A DNA stretch of 64,000 nucleotides from CAYMZZ01 sp046297935. GTDB lineage: Bacteria; Bacteroidota; Bacteroidia; Chitinophagales; Chitinophagaceae. Below the pieces are notes generated by a model that was not told the origin of the DNA, did no database searches, and saw only the letters and a program-made list of their open reading frames with translations. The stretch is from assembly GCA_046297935.1 (NCBI GenBank), contig JBKBHA010000002.1:310001-374000 (forward strand), in the 5' to 3' direction. A program made the translations under genes and the position numbers. Positions 44,773-52,440 of this stretch are shown one piece after another. Each line of letters opens with the position of its first letter. The first letter of the stretch is position 1.

Positions 44773-46332
44773 ATGGCTGTCGAGAAAAAATACACCGATT
44801 CCGGGATCGAAGTCAAAACACAATATGTTGCCGACGACATCGAAGGTAAAACACTGCCTGATGCAGGACAGTTTCCCTATACCAGGGGTATACAGCCAGA
44901 CATGTACCGCGGTAAACTGTGGACGATGCGTCAGTATGCGGGATTTTCAACGGCTGCAGAAAGCAATAAACGTTACCATTACCTGCTTTCGCAAGGCGTG
45001 AGTGGGTTAAGTGTGGCCTTTGATTTGCCCACACAGATTGGCTACGACAGCGACCATCCGTTGGCCGAAGGTGAAGTGGGCAAGGTTGGAGTTGCCATCG
45101 ACAGTCTCGAAGACATGCGGGAACTATTCGACGGCATTAAATTAGAAGATGTGTCGACCAGTATGACCATTAATGCAACGGGATTCATACTGCTTGCCTT
45201 CTATACTGCTCTCGCTAAAGAGCAGGGAGCCGATTTAAGCAAAATAAGCGGCACCATTCAGAACGATATATTGAAGGAGTATGCTGCAAGGGGTACTTAT
45301 ATCTACCCACCAAAGCCATCCATGCGCATCATTACCGATATTTTCGAATGGTGCAGTAAGGAGTTACCGAAATGGAACACCATATCTATTTCGGGATACC
45401 ATATCAGGGAAGCCGGAGCTACAGCAGCGCAGGAAATAGCTTTCACTTTATCCAACGGCCGTGCTTATGTGGAAGCAGCTCTTCAAAAAGGACTTGATAT
45501 CAACGTGTTTGGCAAGAGGCTGAGTTTCTTTTTCAATTCTCATAATAACCTGTTTGAAGAAGCGGCTAAATTCCGTGCAGCCCGCCGTATGTGGGCGGCA
45601 ATAATGAAGGAACTGGGCGCCACCGACCCAAAAGCAATGATGCTACGGTTCCATACCCAAACGGGAGGCAGCACGCTTACGGCACAACAGCCGCTTAATA
45701 ACATCGCGAGGGTAACGATACAAACGCTCGCAGCCGTGCTGGGAGGTACTCAGTCGCTCCACACCAATGGATACGACGAAGCGTTGAGCCTTCCCACCGA
45801 AGAAGCCGCCCGTATAGCACTCCGCACCCAGCAGATTGTGGCTCATGAAAGTGGTGCGGCAGATACGGTTGATCCACTGGCGGGCTCTTACTATGTTGAA
45901 TCACTTACCGACGAAATTGAAAAAATGGCGCGGGATATGATGCTCCAGATTGAAAGCCGTGGAGGAAGTGTTGCGGCCATTGAACAGGGTTATATCCAGG
46001 ACGAAATTGCCAGGAGCGCTTATGAATACCAGCGTCAAATTGAATCGGGCAGCAAAGTTATTGTCGGCGTAAACAAGTACCAGGTCAACGATTCAGCCTC
46101 CATTCCCATACTGCGAATTGATGACAGCATTCGAAAATTACAATCCGACAAGCTCACCCGCCTCAAAGCCGGGCGCAATCCAGCAAGAGTGGATCAATGT
46201 CTGCAGGCCCTGAACGATCGGGCAGTCAGCGATGAGAACCTGATGCCGGCCGTGCTGGAAGCGGTTGAAAATAATTGTACGCTCGGCGAAATTGCCGATA
46301 CGCTTCGGGAAGTCTTTGGCGAATATCGTTAA
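44773..46332 (+). CDS. Methylmalonyl-CoA mutase, catalytic subunit without the B12-binding domain
   Basis: A 519-residue protein covering the TIM-barrel substrate domain of methylmalonyl-CoA mutase. It has FPYTRGIQPDMYRGKLWTMRQYAGFSTAAESN (the Tyr and Ser that mark methylmalonyl rather than isobutyryl specificity), ISGTIQNDILKEY, FFNSHNNLFEEAAKFRAARR and FHTQTGGSTLTAQQP. It ends where the substrate domain ends; the C-terminal cobalamin domain (DxHxxG) is missing and no gene for it is in the window. Such two-chain mutases need a separate small B12 subunit. The reaction links succinyl-CoA and methylmalonyl-CoA. Confidence 0.9.
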   Translation: MAVEKKYTDSGIEVKTQYVADDIEGKTLPDAGQFPYTRGIQPDMYRGKLWTMRQYAGFSTAAESNKRYHYLLSQGVSGLSVAFDLPTQIGYDSDHPLAEGEVGKVGVAIDSLEDMRELFDGIKLEDVSTSMTINATGFILLAFYTALAKEQGADLSKISGTIQNDILKEYAARGTYIYPPKPSMRIITDIFEWCSKELPKWNTISISGYHIREAGATAAQEIAFTLSNGRAYVEAALQKGLDINVFGKRLSFFFNSHNNLFEEAAKFRAARRMWAAIMKELGATDPKAMMLRFHTQTGGSTLTAQQPLNNIARVTIQTLAAVLGGTQSLHTNGYDEALSLPTEEAARIALRTQQIVAHESGAADTVDPLAGSYYVESLTDEIEKMARDMMLQIESRGGSVAAIEQGYIQDEIARSAYEYQRQIESGSKVIVGVNKYQVNDSASIPILRIDDSIRKLQSDKLTRLKAGRNPARVDQCLQALNDRAVSDENLMPAVLEAVENNCTLGEIADTLREVFGEYR

Positions 46333-46406
46333 ATAGGATAAGCGGCTCCCGCCGCCAGAGGACATAAAGGAAATAATAGCTAACTTGATCTAATAAACGA
46401 TCCGGT

Positions 46407-47936
46407 ATGCGACAACGCTTATTGCTATTATTTCTTTGGTTACTTTTTGTTACCGGCCTGCAGGTAAACGCCCAGGCTCCCTTGTTTATCCGCGAAGGAC
46501 TTGATAGTTTCATTCAAAAAGGACTGCGCGACTGGCAGATACCGGGGCTGGCCCTGGTGATTGTTAAAGACGGTCAGGTAGTGGTTCGTAAGGGATATGG
46601 CGTTCGCGACATCGACACCCGCGATCCGGTGGATGAACACACGCTTTTTATGATCGCCAGCAATAGCAAGCTTTTTACCGGCACGGCGCTGGCACAACTT
46701 GAGTATCAAAAAAAGCTTTCTCTAAACGACCCAATCCGAAAATTTTTTCCCGAATTCAGCCTGTACGAAAAAACCAGTTCCGAGCTTGTTACCATTCGTG
46801 ATATGCTGTCGCACCGGATCGGCACCCGTACCTTTCAGGGCGATTTCACCTTTTGGAACAGCGCCCTGAGCCGGGCAGAAATCATGGGCAAAATGAAACT
46901 ATTGAAACCTTCCGGGCTTTTCCGGCAGGACTATGGTTACTGTAATAGCTGTTTTCTGGTTGCTGGCGAAATCATTCCAAAAGCCATCGGAATCAGTTGG
47001 GAGCAATATGTACAGGATAGTCTTTTAACGCCGCTGGAAATGACGAGATCCACCGCTGTGTCGGCTGGCATGGAGTTCAAGCAAAATGTTGCGCGTCCTT
47101 ATACCAGCAGCTACACGGGAACACTAAATCGGGTGCCCTATGATCAATGGGATAATCTCGGCCCCGCCGCCAGCATTATCAGCAGCGTTTATGATCTGAC
47201 CAACTGGCTGCAATTTCAACTCGATAGCGGCAAATACCGGAATAGACAGATCATACCGTTTTCGGTGTTGCAACGCACCCGTGATCTGAATATATCCACG
47301 GGTAGCCGGAAGTCGGCCCAGTTCCCTATGCATTTCCGCGGTTATGGACTGGGTTTGTATGGTGCCGATTACAATGGCCGCGCTATTTACTGGCATACCG
47401 GCGGAGCGGCAGGCATGGTGAGCAATCTGTGCTTTGTGCCTGAAGAGAACCTGGGCATCGCTATACTTACCAACAACGATAACCAGGCTTTTTTCGAAGC
47501 CCTACGATATCAGGTTTTAGACGCTTACCTGCAAGTAAATGGGGGAAACCGAAGCGAAACTATGCTGCCGGCTTTTGTAAGTGAACTCAGGTCGCAGGTA
47601 AAACGAATCAATGACTGGAAAGCGCGTGTTAAAGGAGCGCAGCCGGCATTGGATCTGTCGAAATATGGAGGAATCTATCAGCATGAACTCTACGGCACAC
47701 TAAGTATTCAGCCAAGGGATGGCAAACTGGTGCTTCGGTTCAACGGACATCGTAACCTTACAGCGAAGATGGAGTATATGGACAAAGACGAGTGGCTGTT
47801 AACCTACGACAATATTGAATACGGTATTCACAAGGTTAAATTCACTCTTCATGACCAACAGGTGAAAAGCCTGGAGGTACGTTTCAATGAATTTGTTGAA
47901 TACGACACCTATACTTTCGATAAAAAGGAACAGTAA
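46407..47936 (+). CDS. Serine hydrolase of the class C beta-lactamase/DD-peptidase family
   Basis: A 509-residue protein with a signal peptide (TGLQVNAQ). The catalytic SxxK is SNSK in LFMIASNSKLFTGTALAQLEY, and the second motif YxN appears in YGYCNSCFLVAGE. HTGGAAGMV near residue 330 is the third motif (HTG). A C-terminal domain of about 120 residues (KYGGIYQHELYGTLSIQPRDG) is the DUF3471-type lipocalin-like module. Relatives include esterases, D-aminopeptidases and beta-lactamases; substrate is not predictable. Confidence 0.9.
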   Translation: MRQRLLLLFLWLLFVTGLQVNAQAPLFIREGLDSFIQKGLRDWQIPGLALVIVKDGQVVVRKGYGVRDIDTRDPVDEHTLFMIASNSKLFTGTALAQLEYQKKLSLNDPIRKFFPEFSLYEKTSSELVTIRDMLSHRIGTRTFQGDFTFWNSALSRAEIMGKMKLLKPSGLFRQDYGYCNSCFLVAGEIIPKAIGISWEQYVQDSLLTPLEMTRSTAVSAGMEFKQNVARPYTSSYTGTLNRVPYDQWDNLGPAASIISSVYDLTNWLQFQLDSGKYRNRQIIPFSVLQRTRDLNISTGSRKSAQFPMHFRGYGLGLYGADYNGRAIYWHTGGAAGMVSNLCFVPEENLGIAILTNNDNQAFFEALRYQVLDAYLQVNGGNRSETMLPAFVSELRSQVKRINDWKARVKGAQPALDLSKYGGIYQHELYGTLSIQPRDGKLVLRFNGHRNLTAKMEYMDKDEWLLTYDNIEYGIHKVKFTLHDQQVKSLEVRFNEFVEYDTYTFDKKEQ

Positions 47937-47942
47937 ATTTAT

Positions 47943-48323
47943 TTACATCCACTTCGCCAGGTACCTGTTGAATTCGGAACGCAGGTCGTGTATGATCTTT
48001 TCCTGTACGCGGTACTGTTCAAAAATTTCTTTATCTGCTTCCACCAGACGCTCATCCACTTTGCCGGCGTGCGAAAGTGCCTGTTGTGCCATTTTCTGAG
48101 ACAACTCATGAACGTTGTGGCGAAGCTCATCCATCCGGGTGCGCTGCAGGGTAAATTGTGCTTCAAAGTGCTCCATACCCTGCCGCGCTTCCATACTGCT
48201 GTTTTTGCCGGCAACTTCCAGCAATCGCAATTTCATTCGCTCCAGCTCTTCTTTATAAAATACAAGACCGTTCAGCATTTCGGTATTGTGTCCCTGGGTT
48301 TTGGATAGGCTCGTATAGCTCAT
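47943..48323 (-). CDS. Hypothetical coiled-coil protein
   Basis: A 126-residue protein from ATG 48323; the frame reaches a TTG at 48341. It is almost entirely helical and charged (VFYKEELERMKLRLLEVAGK, MDELRHNVHELSQKMAQQAL, EQYRVQEKIIHDLRSEFNRY), as expected for a soluble coiled coil. I know of no named family. It has no signal peptide. It is convergent with the serine hydrolase gene, whose stop lies 6 bp away. Confidence 0.65.
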   Translation of the reverse strand: MSYTSLSKTQGHNTEMLNGLVFYKEELERMKLRLLEVAGKNSSMEARQGMEHFEAQFTLQRTRMDELRHNVHELSQKMAQQALSHAGKVDERLVEADKEIFEQYRVQEKIIHDLRSEFNRYLAKWM

Positions 48324-48455
48324 TTTGTTGATTTTATACAAACCTATTGCAGCCTGCTACGCCGGTGAATGACCTTGGTCAGGTGCCAACATGATGATGG
48401 GCGGAAAAATGCCGCCCATCCCATTCGTCGAGTATGTTAATTTCGAAGCTCTCGA

Positions 48456-50108
48456 TCAAGCCTTCGGCTTCCAGCCGTCCTTGAGACCTACCGTTCGGTT
48501 GAAGACCATACCACTGGTACTACTGTCTTTATCGAGCACAAAATAGCCCTTGCGTATAAACTGATAGGCTTCTTCAAATCGGGCATGCTTCAGGGAAGGT
48601 TCGGCAAAAGCCCCTGACACTGTCTGCAGTGATCCGGGATTGATATAGCTCTTGAAATCGCCTTCTTCGGAAGAGGGATCTTCTACCTGAAACAAGCGAT
48701 CATACAAGCGTAGTTCAGCAGTAATGGCATGTTTAATACTAACCCAGTGCAGCGTACCTTTCACATTCACACCGGAAGTGTCGTTGCCACTCTTGCTGTT
48801 GGGCAGATAGGTGCAGCGTAGTTCGGTAACTTTGCCGTTTTCGTCCTTCACCACTTCATCACACTGAACAATATAGGCCGATTTCAACCGCACCATTTGT
48901 CCGGGAGCAAGTCGGAAATATTTCTTGGGCGGATTCTCCATAAAATCTTCTCTCTCGATATAGAGTTCTCCGCTGAATGGTATTTCGCGCTCACCGCCTT
49001 GTGGATCTTCAGGATTATTTTCACTCAGCACCATTTCTTCGGCCTTGTCGTAATTCGTTATTACCAGCTTCACCGGATCAAACACTACCATTCTTCGCTG
49101 AGCTATTTTATTCAGATCCTCACGCACGCAAAACTCCAGCAGACCTACATCTACCACGTTTTCGCGCTTGGCAATGCCGGCCCGATCACAAAATTCACGA
49201 ATTGCTGCGGCAGTATAACCTCGGCGGCGCATACCACTGATTGTTGGCATACGAGGATCGTCCCATCCATCCACATGCTTTTCATTGACCAGTTGCAACA
49301 GCTTTCTTTTACTCATTACAGTATAAGTAAGATTGCGGCGGGCAAATTCGTACTGATGTGAAGGATAAATGTCCAGTTGTGCTATCAGCCAATCGTATAA
49401 TTCGCGGTGTGGTACAAACTCAAGGGTACAAATTGAATGTGTCACTTGTTCAATACTATCACTTTGGCCATGTGCAAAGTCGTACATCGGATAAATACAC
49501 CATTTGTCGCCGGTACGATGATGCGAAGCGTGTTTAATGCGATAGAGTATGGGATCGCGCATCAACATATTCACGTGAGCCATATCAATCTTCGCTCGCA
49601 GCGTGCGACTGCCGTCTGGAAATTCGCCAGCCTTCATACGGGCAAACAGATCCAGGTTCTCACTGATACTGCGGTCGCGAAACGGACTGTTAGTCCCGGG
49701 CTCGGTCGGGGTGCCCTTCATGGAAGCAATCTCTTCCGAACTGCTGTCGTCTACATATGCCAGACCCTTTTCAATCAGTTTGATCGCGTATTGATAAAGT
49801 GTGTCGAAATAGTCAGACGCGTACAGTTCGTTCTTCCATTCAAAACCCAGCCATTTTACGTCGGCCTTTATGCTTTCCACATATTCTGTTTCTTCCGTTA
49901 CCGGGTTGGTATCGTCGAAACGAAGATTGGTATATCCGCCAAATTTTCGCGTCAATCCGAAGTTCAGTACAATGCTTGCCGCATGCCCAATATGCAGGTA
50001 GCCGTTTGGCTCTGGAGGGAAACGGGTTACGATCTGCTGGTATTTTCCAGCGGCCAGGTCTGATTCAATAATCTCTTCTAAAAAATTAAGGCTTTTCTCT
50101 TCCGACAT
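48456..50108 (-). CDS. glnS: Glutaminyl-tRNA synthetase
   Basis: A protein of about 550 residues with class I signatures: PPEPNGYLHIGHA (HIGH) and VMSKRKLLQLV (KMSKS variant MSKRK). The end carries the GlnRS anticodon-binding beta barrels (GTLHWVSIKHAITAELRLYDRLF). It charges tRNA-Gln directly, which implies that this organism does not rely wholly on the GatCAB amidotransferase route. I take ATG 50108 over the GTG at 50129, since it gives the usual start MSEEKSLNFLEEIIESDLA. Confidence 0.96.
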   Translation of the reverse strand: MSEEKSLNFLEEIIESDLAAGKYQQIVTRFPPEPNGYLHIGHAASIVLNFGLTRKFGGYTNLRFDDTNPVTEETEYVESIKADVKWLGFEWKNELYASDYFDTLYQYAIKLIEKGLAYVDDSSSEEIASMKGTPTEPGTNSPFRDRSISENLDLFARMKAGEFPDGSRTLRAKIDMAHVNMLMRDPILYRIKHASHHRTGDKWCIYPMYDFAHGQSDSIEQVTHSICTLEFVPHRELYDWLIAQLDIYPSHQYEFARRNLTYTVMSKRKLLQLVNEKHVDGWDDPRMPTISGMRRRGYTAAAIREFCDRAGIAKRENVVDVGLLEFCVREDLNKIAQRRMVVFDPVKLVITNYDKAEEMVLSENNPEDPQGGEREIPFSGELYIEREDFMENPPKKYFRLAPGQMVRLKSAYIVQCDEVVKDENGKVTELRCTYLPNSKSGNDTSGVNVKGTLHWVSIKHAITAELRLYDRLFQVEDPSSEEGDFKSYINPGSLQTVSGAFAEPSLKHARFEEAYQFIRKGYFVLDKDSSTSGMVFNRTVGLKDGWKPKA

Positions 50109-50262
50109 AGTTCCTTTAAAATGAAGCACAAAGATACGATGCTATTTTCGAAACGGATGAAAAGAGGCCTGTGCTTCCGAACCTCAAAAGTCAGCTGCAG
50201 GCCTGACAGCAGTCAGCAGTCTCCTGCCCCAAAGTCCTCATCTTGCAGCAAAGCAATTCTCC

Positions 50263-51129
50263 ATGAAAAAGATACTGGTTCCAACCGATTTTTCGCCCAA
50301 TGCTGAAAAAGCCATTCAGTATGCTGTTGAGCTCGCCAAACGCTCCAATGCCACCCTCTATCTGCTGCACAGTTGCGATGACCTGATGGATCCGGTTGCG
50401 CCGGGCCAGGAACGCATAACCAGCGAGTATAACGATAGCCTGATACGTAAAGCCCAGCAACAACTTGAGGAATTGCGCCAGGCCATTGAGGATACCGAAA
50501 ACCTGCTGGTCAATCCCCTCCTCTACTTTGGTAGCGTACGCGAAGCAGTACAGAAAGCCACCGACGAACATGGAATTGACCTGGTGATCATGGGCACACT
50601 CGGTAAAAACGGCATCCTGGGGAAACTGCTGGGTAGCAAAACGGCCAGCGTAATGACTCATTGCCCTCGTCCGGTATTGTCTATTCCTCTGGAATACGAT
50701 TGGAGTACACCGGGCAAAATGCTTGTGTCGGTTCGGGATTTTGAAGAAGCCAGTCAATTTCTGGAACCGGTATTTGAGCTGGCCGAATTCTTCAATGCCG
50801 AAATTGAACTGGCGGTTTTTACAGATGAAGATGTAAACACCGCAACGGGTTTTTTACAGCATTCTCGCACTCTTCATTATTGGGAAGAACATTTCAGACA
50901 TCAATATCCCCTTGTGCCTCTCAGGTCGGTCCATCTGTCGGGGCATCACTACGATGAAGCAGTGTTGAATCATGTTGAAAAGGAAAAGATTGACCTGCTG
51001 GCCATGGTGACCCATCCACGCAACTGGATCGACAACATTTTTAATAAAAGTGTTACGAAAAAAATGGGCTACCAGGCAAAAATCCCCGTATTGGCGATTC
51101 CTGCCGTTGCACCTGCCGTGAATCATTAA
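50263..51129 (+). CDS. Universal stress protein, two-domain UspA
   Basis: A 288-residue protein with two tandem Usp domains. The first begins MKKILVPTDFSPNAEKAIQYA and has an ATP-binding-type loop GTLGKNGILGKLLGSKTASV, so this half probably binds ATP. The second (about residues 150-285) has the same fold but a weaker loop (HPRNWIDNIFNKSVTKKMGY). Tandem Usp proteins are common in Bacteroidota and respond to starvation or stress. Cytoplasmic; single-gene unit. Confidence 0.9.
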   Translation: MKKILVPTDFSPNAEKAIQYAVELAKRSNATLYLLHSCDDLMDPVAPGQERITSEYNDSLIRKAQQQLEELRQAIEDTENLLVNPLLYFGSVREAVQKATDEHGIDLVIMGTLGKNGILGKLLGSKTASVMTHCPRPVLSIPLEYDWSTPGKMLVSVRDFEEASQFLEPVFELAEFFNAEIELAVFTDEDVNTATGFLQHSRTLHYWEEHFRHQYPLVPLRSVHLSGHHYDEAVLNHVEKEKIDLLAMVTHPRNWIDNIFNKSVTKKMGYQAKIPVLAIPAVAPAVNH

Positions 51130-51153
51130 ACCGGCCTCCTGTCAGGACTGAGT

Positions 51154-51405
51154 TCAATTCTCAATTTGCGTCGAGAAAAACCCAAGACCGGCAAGGATGC
51201 TTGCATTGTCTTCGTAATGAAGCAGGCTGGCAAGTATAAGATTTTTCAGTTCCTGCTGATTGGCGCAGTACGCTGCATTATTAAGCGAAAGCTTATACGA
51301 GTTGATTTTGAACAGAGCCAGACGGGTGGTTTGCAGGATGTGTTCATCGATCAGGTGGAACTCCTCTGCAATATGCGCCTGGTCGTTGTACAGTGGCTGT
51401 TGCAT
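51154..51405 (-). CDS. Small hypothetical protein
   Basis: An 83-residue frame from ATG 51405 (a TTG start at 51441 is possible) that reads like a compact helical protein: EEFHLIDEHILQTTRLALFK, LSLNNAAYCANQQELKNLIL. The opposite strand also has an open frame, so coding is not certain. It follows the polysaccharide deacetylase gene by 82 bp on the same strand. No family recognised. Confidence 0.4.
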   Translation of the reverse strand: MQQPLYNDQAHIAEEFHLIDEHILQTTRLALFKINSYKLSLNNAAYCANQQELKNLILASLLHYEDNASILAGLGFFSTQIEN

Positions 51406-51487
51406 ACGGACGGATATTGGTTTTTCGGACTGGATCGCCAATAAAACGATCTGGCCGGCCGAAAAATTGCGCGGCCGGGCGCCAGGC

Positions 51488-52327
51488 TCATTGGAAGCTG
51501 CTTTTCATGGCTTTAACCAAGCCCTGACCGTTGAAACTACCTGGCACAATTATCCGGCGGACGGTCAGCAGGGGCTGGCTGCTGTCGCGACTGTCGGCCA
51601 GTTGAAAGGCCATCTGCACTTCGCGCCTGGCGAGCTCGGGAAGCGCCTGCTTATTCCACAATCCAAATGGATAGGCGAAATATTTTACAGGCTCTCCGGT
51701 AATGGCGGCGAGTTGACGGGCTGGTTTTTCGATCTGGGTCTTCCAGTCAGCCTCCTGATATTTTCTTACGTCGTGATGATCCCAGGTATGCGATCCGATA
51801 CTATGACCTTTTCTATGTAGATCTGCTACCTGCTCCGTGCTCATATAACCAGGTCTGCCTAATGAAACGGTCATGATGAAAAAGGCCGCCTTAAAGCCAT
51901 GCTTTTCCATTTCCGGCAATGCGGTTGTGTACTGATCCAGCCGCGTATCGTCGAAGCTGATCAATACAGGGCGTGGGGGCAAGGGCTTGTTATAAACCAG
52001 GTAGTCGTAGAGTTGATTCGGCAGTATTGATTGGTAACCGCTGTCGGCCAACGCCTGCATTTGCGCTGCAAAAGCTGCAACGGGTACAATATAAGCTCGA
52101 GCAGTTCGGGAGTCTTTTTCCTTATAATCCCTGATTTGGTGATAGCAAAGAATCGGCACTTCGGGCCGGGCCAGTATCTCCTCCGTGCTGGCTGGTTCAG
52201 GAGCTGTTGCTGTGGCAGTTGGAATAACGGTGACGGTATCTTCTGTGGATGATGACTCGACAGACGGGTTGTTGCAGGCGGCAACAACAGCCGCTACCAT
52301 ACAACACAGTACAAAGAGGTTTTTCAT
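51488..52327 (-). CDS. Polysaccharide deacetylase family lipoprotein
   Basis: A 279-residue protein with a lipobox at AVVAAC (Cys at about residue 18), thus anchored in the envelope. The NodB domain shows VLISFDDTRLDQY (catalytic and metal Asp pair) and HSIGSHTWDHHDV (HxxxH metal ligands), with PVKYFAYPFGLWN as the third motif. These enzymes remove acetyl groups from polysaccharides such as peptidoglycan, PNAG or chitin; the substrate here is unknown. A Thr/Ala/Pro-rich linker (TVIPTATATAPEPAS) separates the lipid anchor from the domain. Confidence 0.88.
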   Translation of the reverse strand: MKNLFVLCCMVAAVVAACNNPSVESSSTEDTVTVIPTATATAPEPASTEEILARPEVPILCYHQIRDYKEKDSRTARAYIVPVAAFAAQMQALADSGYQSILPNQLYDYLVYNKPLPPRPVLISFDDTRLDQYTTALPEMEKHGFKAAFFIMTVSLGRPGYMSTEQVADLHRKGHSIGSHTWDHHDVRKYQEADWKTQIEKPARQLAAITGEPVKYFAYPFGLWNKQALPELARREVQMAFQLADSRDSSQPLLTVRRIIVPGSFNGQGLVKAMKSSFQ

Positions 52328-52440
52328 AGATTCAATAATGACAGATAATTGGAGCAGCCATTGGCCGCCAAGTGGCTTAAAACTATAAACAATCCCTCAA
52401 AATCCAAAAACGGCGGTCTTTTCTTACTTTCGCAATTCTG

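Noticed and set aside
51166..51820. Plus-strand frames opposite the deacetylase and small hypothetical gene
   Set aside because: The minus strand encodes a clear NodB-domain protein with all metal-binding motifs, so the plus-strand frames are shadows.
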